Positions 15,729 through 24,744 of a DNA stretch of 64,000 nucleotides are shown here, one piece after another; the first letter of the stretch is position 1; every line of letters starts with the position of its first letter. The notes below the pieces were generated by a model. It did not search any database. It had not been told where the DNA came from and was given only the letters and a program-made list of their open reading frames with translations. Made by a program: the position numbers and the translations under genes. The stretch is from Hyphomicrobiaceae bacterium (GTDB lineage Bacteria > Pseudomonadota > Alphaproteobacteria > Rhizobiales > Hyphomicrobiaceae). The DNA is taken from NCBI GenBank assembly GCA_022844275.1, contig JALHMB010000001.1, positions 248,001 through 312,000 of the forward strand, given 5' to 3'.

Positions 15729-17459
15729 ATGAAGGACACGAGCCTCGGCATAGCTTCCTATCGCCCCGTCATTGCCGCGCAGAAACACATCGCAGCCGCG
15801 GGTCACTACGGGGCGGCGCACGCTGCGTTTCAAATTCTCGAAGGGGGCGGCAATGCCGTCGATGCAGGCGTCGCGGCAGGCATCGCGCTCGGCGTGCTCC
15901 AGAGCGATATCGTGAATGTCGCTGGCGTCGCGCCAACGCTCATCTACCTTGCCGAGCGCGATGAGGTGATCTCGATTGCCGGCCTCGGGGTTTGGCCCAA
16001 ATTGGCCTCGGCGTCGTACTTTCAGGAGAAGCACGGCGGCCTTATTCCCCTGGGCTTGCTGAGGACGATTGTTCCAGCGGCGCCAGCCGCCTGGATCAAG
16101 GCCCTCGAGCACTATGGCACGATGAGCTTCTCGGATGTCGCGCGCGCCGCCATCTCTTTTGCGCGCGATGGCTTCGCCATGCATCCGCTCATGGCGGGCG
16201 TTATCGAAACGTACGAAGCTGACTTCCGCCGGTGGCCTTCAACTTCAGAAATCTATCTCCCCGGCGGACGACCACCGAAAGTGGACGAGCTCTTTATTCA
16301 ATCGGATCTCGCGCGCAGCCTTCAATTCATGTGCGACCAGGAAGCCGCCAGCGCTTCCAAGGGCCGTGTTGCGGGCCTGCGAGCTGCCCGCGCCGCCTTC
16401 TACGAAGGCGATCTCGCCGCGACGTTCGTCGACTTCCACAAGAAGAACGGCGGATGGCTGCGCATGGATGACTTGGCTGAATTCGACGCCGAGATCGAGA
16501 AGCCGGTACGCGTCTCCTACAAGAACTACGATATGTATTCGTGCCAGCCATGGTGCCAAGGCGTGAGTCTGTCCCAGGCGCTGAAGATCGTCGAAGGGAT
16601 CGACGTCAGGTCTCTCGGACATAACTCGCCCGATTACATCCACGTACTCGTCGAGGCTCTCAAGATCGCGTTCGCTGATCGCGAGCGTTACGTCGGTGAT
16701 CCTAGATTCGTGGATGTGCCGCTCGGCCGGCTGCTGTCAGATGCCTACGCCGCTGAACGCCGCTCCGGCATCAAGATCGACCGCGCCTATCCGGGCCTTC
16801 CGCCTGCGGCAGACGGCAGCCGCCCGGCCAGCGTCGTCGCGCGCGACGGCCTGCCCAAATCACTCGATACGTCGTACGTCTGCGTGATCGACAGGCACGG
16901 CAATGTCTTCTCGGCGACACCGAGTGACACCTCTCACGAATCCCCGGTAATTCCCGGCACTGGCCTCGTTCCGTCCATGCGCGGAACGCAATCGTGGTCC
17001 GATCCTTCACATGCTTCCGTGCTTGCGCCCGGCAAGCGCCCGAGGCTGACGCCAAGTCCCGCGCTCGCACTCGGCCCCAAGGGTCCCAAAGGCCGCGAGC
17101 TTCTTCCATTTGGAACGCCCGGTGGCGATGTCCAGATTCAAGCTATGCTACAGGCGTTCCTGAACATGACCGAGTTCGGCATGAATCCGCAGCAGGCCAT
17201 CGAGGCGCCGCGCTTCGCCACCTACAGCTTCCCGGATTCATTCCAGCCGCATGACTATCGACCCGACCTGCTCATGCTTGAGTCGCGCTTTCCTGATGAC
17301 TACGCGGATAACCTGAGCGCGCGCGGGCATGACGCCAAGTGGTGGCCGCAGTTCATCTGGCGGGCGGGCGCCGTGTGTGCCGTTCGCAAGAGCGCCGACA
17401 GCGGCCTCATGCTGGCAGGTGCGGATCCCCGGCGCACGGCTTATGCGCTTGGCATCTAG
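15729..17459 (+). CDS. Gamma-glutamyltransferase-family enzyme, cytoplasmic
   Basis: The protein is 576 residues, the usual length of a GGT precursor. The family pattern is clear: GGGNAVDAGVAAGIALGVLQ near the N-terminus, GIDVRSLGHNSPDYIHVLVE, ALKIAFADRERYVGDP, and the autoprocessing site LDTSYVCVIDRHGNVFSATP. Thr381 is the predicted nucleophile that becomes the N-terminus of the small subunit. The glycine-rich oxyanion segment GTPGGDVQIQAMLQAF follows. Known members hydrolyse gamma-glutamyl bonds or act as acylases. No signal peptide is seen, unlike periplasmic GGTs. Downstream of the TRAP permease with 24 bases between, it probably processes the imported compound. Confidence 0.88.
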   Translation: MKDTSLGIASYRPVIAAQKHIAAAGHYGAAHAAFQILEGGGNAVDAGVAAGIALGVLQSDIVNVAGVAPTLIYLAERDEVISIAGLGVWPKLASASYFQEKHGGLIPLGLLRTIVPAAPAAWIKALEHYGTMSFSDVARAAISFARDGFAMHPLMAGVIETYEADFRRWPSTSEIYLPGGRPPKVDELFIQSDLARSLQFMCDQEAASASKGRVAGLRAARAAFYEGDLAATFVDFHKKNGGWLRMDDLAEFDAEIEKPVRVSYKNYDMYSCQPWCQGVSLSQALKIVEGIDVRSLGHNSPDYIHVLVEALKIAFADRERYVGDPRFVDVPLGRLLSDAYAAERRSGIKIDRAYPGLPPAADGSRPASVVARDGLPKSLDTSYVCVIDRHGNVFSATPSDTSHESPVIPGTGLVPSMRGTQSWSDPSHASVLAPGKRPRLTPSPALALGPKGPKGRELLPFGTPGGDVQIQAMLQAFLNMTEFGMNPQQAIEAPRFATYSFPDSFQPHDYRPDLLMLESRFPDDYADNLSARGHDAKWWPQFIWRAGAVCAVRKSADSGLMLAGADPRRTAYALGI

Positions 17460-17481
17460 CAGCGCACTTCGGCGCGCTGCT
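17458..17481. terminator. Hairpin between convergent genes
   Basis: AGCAGCGC (17458-17465) and GCGCTGCT (17474-17481) form an 8-bp stem overlapping the GGT stop codon, between two convergent genes. It may serve both directions. T runs are weak. Confidence 0.45.
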
Positions 17482-17491
17482 CTTAGTGGGA

Positions 17492-18544
17492 TCATTCCGC
17501 TGCAGCGGCGGCCGACAGCGCGCGCCGGCGATGCTCCGTCGGGGACATGCCGAACTCCTCCTGGAAGAGGCGGGAGAAGTGCGATGAGTCCGAGAAGCCG
17601 CATTCGAGCGCGATGCGCGTAACGCGCTCGTTGGTATTCGCGAGCATCCACTCGCCGAATTTCAGTCGCATGGTCCTGTACACGCGCGCCGGCGAGCGCT
17701 CGAACGAACTTGCAAAGAGCCGTTCCAAATGACGCTCGCTCATGTTGAGGCGCCGTGCCAGCTCGGACATCGCGAGGGGCTTGCTGAGATGCTGCTCCAT
17801 CAAGAGAACCGCACGTCGCGCTCGTGGATCATGGATTTCGCCGAGATCGAGCCAGTTCTTACTCGGGGCATGGGTTGCAGCTCGGCGGCGATCGACAAGA
17901 AGGCGCTCGTTGAGCTTGACGACACGATCCCTGCCGCAGTGCCGCTCGACCAGATAGCTTGCCAAGTCGATCGAGGATGAGCCGCCGGCGCAGGTGATGC
18001 GATCCCCGTCATCGACGAAAATGCGATCGTAGACCGGCCGGGCTTCGGTCTCGAGATTTTCCAGATCCGAGACATGGAAGCTCGAGACGCAGCACGGGCG
18101 TCCCTTCATGATGCCCGCGCGGGCCATCACGATGCCACCGGTGCAGATGCCCACAACGCGAACGCCTTTCGCCGCCGCATCCGCAACGTAGGCCTCAAGT
18201 CGCCGGGGCGCGCTCTGGATGCCACTCATCAGGCCGGAAACCACCACGACGTAGTCGAAGGCGCGAGGATCGCTCAGCGAGGCATCCGGCGTGACCAGAA
18301 CGCCGCAGCTTGCCCTGACCGGCGCACCGTCCGCTGACATGACCTTCCACGTGCACCGCCTCTGCCGACTGCGATCGCTGACGTCCGAAGCAAGTCGCAG
18401 CGCATCAATGAACCCGCCGAAGGCGTTCAGCGTGAACTCCGGCCACAGGACAAACCCGACTTTGAGATCGGGGCGCTGGACCGTCTCTGTTTCGCGCCAG
18501 TGCTCCTGCACCGCCGACCAGATCGCCGTCGAGTCGAATTCCAA
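17492..18544 (-). CDS. GlxA-type AraC-family transcriptional regulator
   Basis: The protein is 350 residues from TTG 18544, supported by a perfect GGGAGG site six bases before it. Residues 28-200 form a DJ-1/PfpI-like domain (VGFVLWPEFTLNAFGG, VVGICTGGIVMARAG with the nucleophile-elbow Cys). The C-terminal 110 residues hold two AraC helix-turn-helix motifs: MSELARRLNMSERHLERLF and VTRIALECGFSDSSHFSRLF. Regulators of this kind often control amino-acid, choline or carnitine-derivative catabolism, sensing a metabolite in the first domain. It lies convergent to the transport/GGT genes and upstream of a proline racemase-family gene's 3' end, so it is the likely local activator. Confidence 0.9.
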   Translation of the reverse strand: MEFDSTAIWSAVQEHWRETETVQRPDLKVGFVLWPEFTLNAFGGFIDALRLASDVSDRSRQRRCTWKVMSADGAPVRASCGVLVTPDASLSDPRAFDYVVVVSGLMSGIQSAPRRLEAYVADAAAKGVRVVGICTGGIVMARAGIMKGRPCCVSSFHVSDLENLETEARPVYDRIFVDDGDRITCAGGSSSIDLASYLVERHCGRDRVVKLNERLLVDRRRAATHAPSKNWLDLGEIHDPRARRAVLLMEQHLSKPLAMSELARRLNMSERHLERLFASSFERSPARVYRTMRLKFGEWMLANTNERVTRIALECGFSDSSHFSRLFQEEFGMSPTEHRRRALSAAAAAE

Positions 18545-18712
18545 GAGCGCCTCCCAAAGTCTCCGCGAGCGTACTTAAGCCCGAGAAATGCGAGGCAAGC
18601 GCTTGTTCCTTGCAGGAATATCCAACAACGCGCGAACAAATTTCAGGCGTGCCTGCTGGTGAACGGTTATCCATGATGACACCGCGCCTCGCGCCACCGG
18701 CAGAGGAGCCCC

Positions 18713-19744
18713 CTATCGCGGTAAGGGCCACGTATCAGCTAGGCGATAACCCTCCGGCCAGGGATCAGTGGGGTCCAGCATATGCTGGTGAAGGCCTGTT
18801 ATCCAGGCCTGCCCGCCAACAGAGGGCCGTATCGCGGGGCGACCGGCTATTTCTGCATCCGCCTCGACACGACATGTGAACGTCGAGCCGACAATTGATT
18901 TGCCCACGAACGACTCGCCGACCTTGAGCTGACCGCGCGCGTGTAGCGTGGCCATGCGAGCCGAGCAGCCTGTGCCGCAAGGCGAACGGTCGATCTTTCC
19001 CGGCCGGATTGCGACGGCATTTGCGCCCGTGAGAATGCCGTCCTCGACGCTCACCGGTGCCGCGATCTGACAAAAGGAGATATGCTGCCAGTCCTTGTTC
19101 TCCGGGTGTGAGAACGGCAGCTGCTCATTGGCAGCGCGCGTTATGCGCACGCCGATTTCGGCGATGTCGCGCGCTTCGTCCGGCCGTATTTCGAAGCCCA
19201 GCGCCGTTGCATCGACAATTACGAAGCTGTCCCCGCCATAGGCCGTATCGACTGTCAGAGTGCCAACGCCCTTGACCTCCAGCGGCGCACTCAGTCGATC
19301 AGCGAAGGACGGCACGTTCAGAATGCGCACGTGCTCCACTTTGCCGTCCCGGCAATGAGCGGTGACCCTGATGAGACCACCCGGGGCCTCGAGCACCAGC
19401 TCGGTCGTCGGCTCCTTCATCTCGAGAATACCGGTCTCGAGAACGACTGTTGCGACGCAGATCGCATTCGAGCCGGACATGGGCGGCGTATCCTCCGGCT
19501 CCATGATGATCCAGCCCAGCTGAGCGAGCGGGTTCTTAGCCGGTACGAGCAGATTGACGTGCCGAAATACCCCGCCCCGCGGCTCGTTGAGCATGAAGCG
19601 CCGCAGTGTCTGCTCGCGGTCAATCGTTCTGGATTGGTCCCAGAGAGTAGCACCCTCAGGCGGCGCTACGCCGCCAACGATCACATCGCCGACTTCGCCT
19701 TCCGCGTGGCAGCTCACGACATGAATGGTCTTGCTCGATCGCAT
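18713..19744 (-). CDS. Proline racemase-family enzyme, Ser/Cys type
   Basis: The protein is 343 residues, the usual family length. Of the two catalytic positions, the first is Ser90 ([11 protein letters not shown]) instead of Cys and the second is Cys256 ([12 protein letters not shown]). Family members with Cys/Cys are proline racemases or 4-hydroxyproline 2-epimerases. Thr/Cys members dehydrate trans-3-hydroxy-L-proline. Ser/Cys members can show epimerase, dehydratase or both. The substrate pocket is otherwise intact ([13 protein letters not shown] at the N-terminus, [10 protein letters not shown] mid-chain). It lies in the same orientation as the GlxA regulator. With the TRAP genes it suggests use of a hydroxyproline- or proline-related compound. 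Confidence 0.88.
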   Translation of the reverse strand: MRSSKTIHVVSCHAEGEVGDVIVGGVAPPEGATLWDQSRTIDREQTLRRFMLNEPRGGVFRHVNLLVPAKNPLAQLGWIIMEPEDTPPMSGSNAICVATVVLETGILEMKEPTTELVLEAPGGLIRVTAHCRDGKVEHVRILNVPSFADRLSAPLEVKGVGTLTVDTAYGGDSFVIVDATALGFEIRPDEARDIAEIGVRITRAANEQLPFSHPENKDWQHISFCQIAAPVSVEDGILTGANAVAIRPGKIDRSPCGTGCSARMATLHARGQLKVGESFVGKSIVGSTFTCRVEADAEIAGRPAIRPSVGGQAWITGLHQHMLDPTDPWPEGYRLADTWPLPR

Positions 19745-20053
19745 CCCGGCGCGTCCAATTATGGGTTGGCATTGAGGGATAGTAGGATTGCCCGCAACCT
19801 GCAGCCGCTATGACGTTCGCGACATTCAAACCTTAAAAGCCGACGGCGGATACCGACCCTGTCCGCTGCCTCACGGCAGGACGCTGCGACGAGCCGACCG
19901 CCTGCCCCGCAGAACAAAATTGTATCAAATCGTCTCCCCCGGAACCCCTGCGACACGCAGAGGACAAATTGGCGCGCTGCTAAGAAACTTGTGCCACACG
20001 CGTGAGGTAGGAGAAATTCGCCAAATCTCACGTTCGTATCTTGGAGCTTCTGC
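19745..20053. other. Divergent intergenic region
   Basis: This 309-base region separates the divergent racemase-family and methyltransferase genes and must hold their promoters. A GGAAC occurs near 19940, but no CGTT follows at the right distance. No gene is supported. Confidence 0.35.
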
Positions 20054-20875
20054 ATGAATGCCCTTCGAAAGCTTATTCTCGCCTGTGCGGCCACCGCATT
20101 GGCGTTGAATATTGCCCTCAGTCAGGACAAGCCAGCGACGACGTCATACACGCCCCAGTCCGGCCAAGCCGGCAAGGACGTGGTCTGGGTCCCGACGCCT
20201 CAAGCGCTGGTGGACAGGATGCTCGAGATGGCGGCCGTCACCAAGGAAGACTACCTCATCGATCTCGGCTCAGGCGACGGGCGGACCGTGATCACGGCAG
20301 CGAAGCGCGGCATCCGTGCCCTCGGCATCGAGTACAATCCGGATATGGTCGCTCTCTCGCAGCGGAATGCCAAAGAGGCCGGCGTCAGTGATATGGCGAC
20401 GTTCGTGCGCGGCGACATCTTCGAAGCGGATTTTTCCAAAGCGACGGTGATCACGCTCTTCCTGTTGCCAAATCTCAATGTACGGCTGCGGCCTACACTG
20501 CTGGATATGAAGCCGGGCACCCGCATCGTATCGAACACCTTCGATATGGGCGATTGGCAGCCCGATGATCGCGTCGACGCCGGAGCGGACTGCACGAGCT
20601 ATTGCCGAGCCATGAAGTGGGTGATCCCCGCCAAGGTCGGTGGCAAATGGCGCCTCCCGAACGGAGAGCTTCAGCTCACGCAGACGTATCAGATGCTTTC
20701 CGGCACGCTGACGTTGGATGGGCAAGATCATCCCATCAGCGAAGCAAAGATGAGTGGCGAGAGCATTGCGTTCACGGCTGGTGGCAAGCGCTATACCGGC
20801 CGCGTCGCGCGCGGAGCTATGACCGGAAGCATCGACGGCGGCGGTGCGTGGAGCGCTGCATACGCCGCCAACTAA
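20054..20875 (+). CDS. SAM methyltransferase-like protein with signal peptide
   Basis: The protein is 273 residues. The N-terminus MNALRKLILACAATALALN followed by IALSQD looks like a Sec signal peptide. The next domain is a class I methyltransferase fold: DYLIDLGSGDGRTVITAAKR is motif I, GIEYNPDM the acidic motif II end, and FVRGDIFEADF the motif after it. The C-terminal 70 residues are a separate beta-rich part (LTLDGQDHPISEAKM, YTGRVARGAMTGSI). SAM is not known to be present in the periplasm, so either the N-terminus is an anchor or the protein has lost or changed its function. Similar annotated proteins occur in Bradyrhizobium relatives. Substrate unknown. Confidence 0.8.
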   Translation: MNALRKLILACAATALALNIALSQDKPATTSYTPQSGQAGKDVVWVPTPQALVDRMLEMAAVTKEDYLIDLGSGDGRTVITAAKRGIRALGIEYNPDMVALSQRNAKEAGVSDMATFVRGDIFEADFSKATVITLFLLPNLNVRLRPTLLDMKPGTRIVSNTFDMGDWQPDDRVDAGADCTSYCRAMKWVIPAKVGGKWRLPNGELQLTQTYQMLSGTLTLDGQDHPISEAKMSGESIAFTAGGKRYTGRVARGAMTGSIDGGGAWSAAYAAN

Positions 20876-21155
20876 ATACTGCGGCGTCATAGCTTATGGT
20901 TCGAACGAAAGTCTGCAACCGCGAAGCCAATGGGCATCGCGGTTGTCAGGCGCGGCGGCGAGTTTCATGATGGCGCTCTCGACCCTGGCGCTGTCGAGCA
21001 CGATGGCCAATATCCTGTTGGCCTCAAATCGCCGACACAATACCTATGAGCCGGTCCAACTGGTGTCGATGCGCGATGCACCAGAAAACGTTCCGGCTTG
21101 CGGTCCCGAAGTTCCAGAACGGTGATCAGGTCTTTGCGTAAGCCATTGTAAACAA

Positions 21156-21232
<77 letters not shown>

Positions 21233-21495
21233 AAAGACAAAACGCGCGCCAGGATGGGCGCGTCAGAGTGGGTGGTGGATACGCGAGGGAGGGGGGATAG
21301 TCAAGGGGTCCAGCCCTAAAGGAATCCGGTCGAAACCCAGGGGATGGCGGCGATGACCGGGAGCCCGTTGATCAGCGCGCCATCATTCTGCTTCCCCTGG
21401 GCTGGCCGAAGCTTTCGCGTCGGCCATATTGTCGGGGCGAGGGAATAGCCGTCCGGACGCGGCGGATCGAGCTGCGCGGTACCGAGGAATACTTC

Positions 21496-21888
21496 ATGGC
21501 CATCCGTATCGTTCAACTCGGCAGCGCGCGCCAAGCAGACGAGGGAATTCGCATCGGCACCGTGCGGCGCCCGCCGCGCGGCGTTCGCAAAGATCGGTAC
21601 GCAGCCGAGAACTGGTATGACGTCTGGCTGCCCGAGCTGGCCCCGAGCGAGGAGTTGGTGGCCAAGGCCCGCGCTGCCGCGTCCGACAAGGAATGGGCGG
21701 CGTTCACGCGCGCCTATCGCAGCGAGATGAAGGCGCCCAGCGCGAGCCGCACGCTCGACCTGCTGGCCGCGCTCTCGAAAGAGAGCCATTTTTCGGTCGG
21801 CTGCTACTGCGAGGACGAGGCGCGCTGCCACCGCTCGGTGCTGAGAGAGCTGCTCCGCGAGCACGGCGCAAAGCTCGCCGGGTCCTAG
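21496..21888 (+). CDS. DUF488-family protein
   Basis: The protein is 130 residues from ATG 21496. It opens IRIVQLGSARQADEGIRIG, a beta strand and loop typical of DUF488, and has WYDVWLPELAPSEELV and the C-terminal SVGCYCEDEARCHRSVLREL. The last motif, C-Y-C-x4-C-H-R, is the signature of this family. Its biochemical role is not settled, although structures resemble a phosphatase or nuclease-like Rossmann fold. It is soluble and cytoplasmic. The stop lies 16 bases before the 3' end of the convergent phosphatase gene. Confidence 0.85.
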   Translation: MAIRIVQLGSARQADEGIRIGTVRRPPRGVRKDRYAAENWYDVWLPELAPSEELVAKARAAASDKEWAAFTRAYRSEMKAPSASRTLDLLAALSKESHFSVGCYCEDEARCHRSVLRELLREHGAKLAGS

Positions 21889-21903
21889 CTCACTCGGCCC
21901 GCC

Positions 21904-22482
21904 TCATTCCGCCATGTCCAGTTCGCGCTTGCGCCGGAGCTGCGTCATCCATTCGCGGATCTGAGGTCGCGCCCGCACCTGATGGCCATAGTGCCGGCGA
22001 AGCGCTCCGACGAGCCGCCCCTCGCGGCCGAGAATGTCGTCGGCATAACCGATCATCACGGAGTTTGGCCAGGCCTGCGGACGGATCTGCCGAAGGCGCG
22101 CGAAGAGCTGGTCTTCGGGCTCCTGCGGATCGATCTGCGCGAGCAGCGAGACCATCGCCGCCGTAGAGCGCGAAATGCCCGCGTGGCAATGCACGAGCAG
22201 ATGGCGATCCGCTTTCACCTCCGCTTCGGCAGCAAGCTCGCTGCCAAAGGCGAGGATCTGGCGCACGTGATCGGGCGTCGGCATGGTCATGCCGGGATCG
22301 GGATTGATCACATCATGAAAGCGCAAGACCGTGCGACGGTGCTCGCCGTACGTGCCGAAGCTCGTCAGCTCCGGCCAACTCGGATCGAGCAGGGACAGCA
22401 CATGCGTCACCGCGCGCGGCCCATGCTCGGGCAGTTCGTCGATCCCGCAGATGGTGAGCACCGAGATGCCAACCGGTTTCAT
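21904..22482 (-). CDS. Dual-specificity/tyrosine protein phosphatase
   Basis: The protein is 192 residues. The P-loop HCHAGISRS at 98-106 contains the nucleophile Cys99 and the phosphate-binding Arg105, and FHDVIN around Asp57 supplies a possible general acid. The layout matches small Rhizobiales proteins annotated as protein tyrosine phosphatases. They act on phosphotyrosine or other phosphorylated molecules in the cytoplasm. There is no signal peptide. The gene ends near DUF488 and starts 35 bases downstream of the dehydratase on the same strand, so the two may be co-transcribed. Confidence 0.88.
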   Translation of the reverse strand: MKPVGISVLTICGIDELPEHGPRAVTHVLSLLDPSWPELTSFGTYGEHRRTVLRFHDVINPDPGMTMPTPDHVRQILAFGSELAAEAEVKADRHLLVHCHAGISRSTAAMVSLLAQIDPQEPEDQLFARLRQIRPQAWPNSVMIGYADDILGREGRLVGALRRHYGHQVRARPQIREWMTQLRRKRELDMAE

Positions 22483-22516
22483 CGCGTATTCCGGGCGACC
22501 TCAGCCGCCCGGCCTC

Positions 22517-24385
22517 TCAGAACGCCTTTGCCGCATCCGGGCGATACTTGTTCTTCGGCACAAAACTCGAGCGCGTGGCTTCGCGCGGCTCGCGCACCCA
22601 GACCTCGCGGTTCGGATGAAGACCGCCGCCACGCGTCGCCGGCACCGCCGTGTGGCGTGCGCGATGAAGAAGACGCGTATCGGCCTTGCCGCAGTTCGGA
22701 TGAACGCCGCCGTGCGCCGCGACTTCCTTCTCCCAGGCGGCCTTGCGCTTCGCGACCGTAGCCGGGTCGTTCAGCGCCGTGCAGTTGAGCTCGTTCTTGT
22801 TGAGATCGATGACGATCTCGTCGCCATCCTCGATGAAGGCGATCGGACCGCCGAGTGCAGCCTCGGGGCCGACGTGACCGATCACGAGGCCTACCGATCC
22901 ACCGGAGAAGCGCGCGTCCGTCATGAGCGCCACGACAATGCCACGCTCGCGGCACAGCGCCGTGATGCGCGAGGTCGGATCGAGCATCTCGGGCATACCC
23001 GGCGCGCCACTCGGCCCCTCGTAGCGCACGATCACCGTGTCGTGATTCTGGAACTGCTCGGGCGCCGTATCGAGTGCCTTGAGCAGGCCCGCCTCACCCT
23101 CAAACACGCGCGCCTTGCCGCGGAAAGTATTGTCCTCGAGACCGCCCTCGACACCCGCAAGCTTCAGGATTGCGGAGAACTCCGGCGAGAGATTGCCGCC
23201 GAGCACGCGCAGGCCGCCCGTGGGCTTGTAAGGCTTCTCGACGGGATAGACGACTTTGCCGTCGGCCTTCTTGGCCCCGAGACGCTCGACCTGCTTCGCG
23301 AGCGTCTCACCCGTACAGGTGAGCACGTTGCCGTTGAGCAGACCCGCATCGAGCAGCTCGCGCACGATGACCTGCACGCCACCGCTCGCATCGATGTCGA
23401 CCATGGAATACTTGCCATAGGGCCGTGCGTCAGTGAGCACGGGCACGACATGCTGCGAGAGGTGATTGAACTCCTCCGGTGTCATGACCTCTTTCCAGAA
23501 GTCCGCGAAGCCCGCCGCGCGCGCGATCTCCGGCGCGTGCAGCGTCACGTTCGTCGAGCCGCCGACGGCCATGGCGACGATCACGGCGTTGCGTAGCGAG
23601 TCGCGCACGACGATGTCGCGTGGCTTGATGTCCTTCTCCATGAGCATGGTGAGATAGCCGACCAGCTCATCGGCAAACTCTTTCGTGCGACGCGGATCGT
23701 CGGATGGCGGAGCGACCATGTGCAGCGGCTGCATGCCGACGACGCCGATGAACGTCTGCATGGTGTTGTAGGTGAACATGCCGCCGCAGCTTCCAATGCC
23801 GGGGCAGGCATGGCACGCAATGTGCTGGCGGTACTCGGCGTCGGGGTGACCCGCGACCTGATAGGCCGTGACGAGGTCGATCGTCTCGCCGGTCTTCGGG
23901 TCGTGCCCCGGATGGATCGATCCGTCCGACATGATGATGGCCGGCTGGTTGTGCTCGAGCAGCGCCGCGAGCGTTCCGACCGGCGGCTTGTCGCAGGCGA
24001 CGATCGCGATCGTGCCGGCGAGCCCGCTGGCCTCGAGATGCTCACAGAGGGCATCGTTGGTAACGTCACGGCCGATGAGCGAATAGCGCATCTCGCGCGT
24101 GCCGTTGCGGATGCCATCCGACGTCGCGATCGTGTACTCGGGCTGGACGAGCCGCAGCTTCAGCTTGCCTGGCTCCATGCCGATGCGTGCCTTAAGGCGG
24201 CCGTGGACGGCTTCGACCTTGTCGAGGACGCCGAGGTAGCACTGGCTGTCCCCCTTCGTGCCCACCACGCCGACGGAGGGCTCGTGAATGAGTTCCGGAT
24301 CGGTCCCGAGCGCGCGCGCGATTCCCATGGTCTGGGTCGAGCGGCCTGGATGGCGGTCGATGAGGACGATTTTCGAGTTGGTCAC
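22517..24385 (-). CDS. IlvD/Edd-family dehydratase
   Basis: The protein is 622 residues. GTG 24385 is preferred because GGAAGGAG lies nine bases upstream; the frame extends further, but only with unrelated residues. It begins MTNSKIVLIDRHPGRSTQT. Iron-sulfur ligand motifs are visible: a VACDKPPVGTLAALL stretch and HACPGIGSCGGMFTYNTM. Later, MTDARFSGGSVGLVIGHVGP is the conserved C-terminal active-site loop. The family includes dihydroxy-acid dehydratase of branched-chain amino-acid synthesis and sugar-acid dehydratases. This sequence resembles a long-form subgroup often labelled dihydroxy-acid dehydratase, so the substrate remains open. Confidence 0.88.
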   Translation of the reverse strand: MTNSKIVLIDRHPGRSTQTMGIARALGTDPELIHEPSVGVVGTKGDSQCYLGVLDKVEAVHGRLKARIGMEPGKLKLRLVQPEYTIATSDGIRNGTREMRYSLIGRDVTNDALCEHLEASGLAGTIAIVACDKPPVGTLAALLEHNQPAIIMSDGSIHPGHDPKTGETIDLVTAYQVAGHPDAEYRQHIACHACPGIGSCGGMFTYNTMQTFIGVVGMQPLHMVAPPSDDPRRTKEFADELVGYLTMLMEKDIKPRDIVVRDSLRNAVIVAMAVGGSTNVTLHAPEIARAAGFADFWKEVMTPEEFNHLSQHVVPVLTDARPYGKYSMVDIDASGGVQVIVRELLDAGLLNGNVLTCTGETLAKQVERLGAKKADGKVVYPVEKPYKPTGGLRVLGGNLSPEFSAILKLAGVEGGLEDNTFRGKARVFEGEAGLLKALDTAPEQFQNHDTVIVRYEGPSGAPGMPEMLDPTSRITALCRERGIVVALMTDARFSGGSVGLVIGHVGPEAALGGPIAFIEDGDEIVIDLNKNELNCTALNDPATVAKRKAAWEKEVAAHGGVHPNCGKADTRLLHRARHTAVPATRGGGLHPNREVWVREPREATRSSFVPKNKYRPDAAKAF

Positions 24386-24618
24386 GGACGGCTCCTTCCC
24401 ACGGCACGGCACCCTTGATCCGCGGCACCAGGGCACGGCGGGCAAGGCAATTGGAGGGCTTTATGGCGGCGAATGGCCGTCAGAGGCAAGAGCGAGCCTG
24501 CCCGCGCGGATCAGCTCCGCGGTTCCGCAATGCAACAAGTGCGGTGTCAGCGGCATTAACGCGGCAGGGAGGAATGTGACCCACCGAGCCGGGGAGCCAT
24601 GAACTATCGGACACTGCT

Positions 24619-24720
24619 TTGGGGCAGACGCTGGAGGCCATGGCGGCTCGATATGGTCCGCAGACCGCGGCCATCTTCGCAATGCAGCTCGAATATTCGA
24701 GGAAACTGCCAGAGCAATAA
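24619..24720 (+). pseudogene. Possible small gene or remnant
   Basis: In the 359-base gap between the dehydratase and the first retropepsin, one plus-strand frame ending TAA at 24720 reads GQTLEAMAARYGPQTAAIFA and then MQLEYSRKLPEQ. It looks like the end of a real helical protein. The frame opens after a TGA near 24577 and has only TTG 24619 or an internal ATG as starts, so the gene may be truncated. A neighbouring frame just upstream reads CNKCGVSGINAAGRNVTH, which might be its former N-terminal part after a frameshift. Low certainty. Confidence 0.25.
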
Positions 24721-24744
24721 GGTGCAGAGTAGCGGTTGTGCGTT

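Noticed and set aside
19930-19970. GGAAC near 19940 as a further EcfG promoter
   Set aside because: No CGTT or GTT lies 16-17 bases downstream, and similar lone GGAAC sites at 6618 and 43258 fail the same test.
20968-21125. Short plus-strand open frame before the tRNA
   Set aside because: No ribosome site, no start context and low-complexity translation; treated as non-coding.
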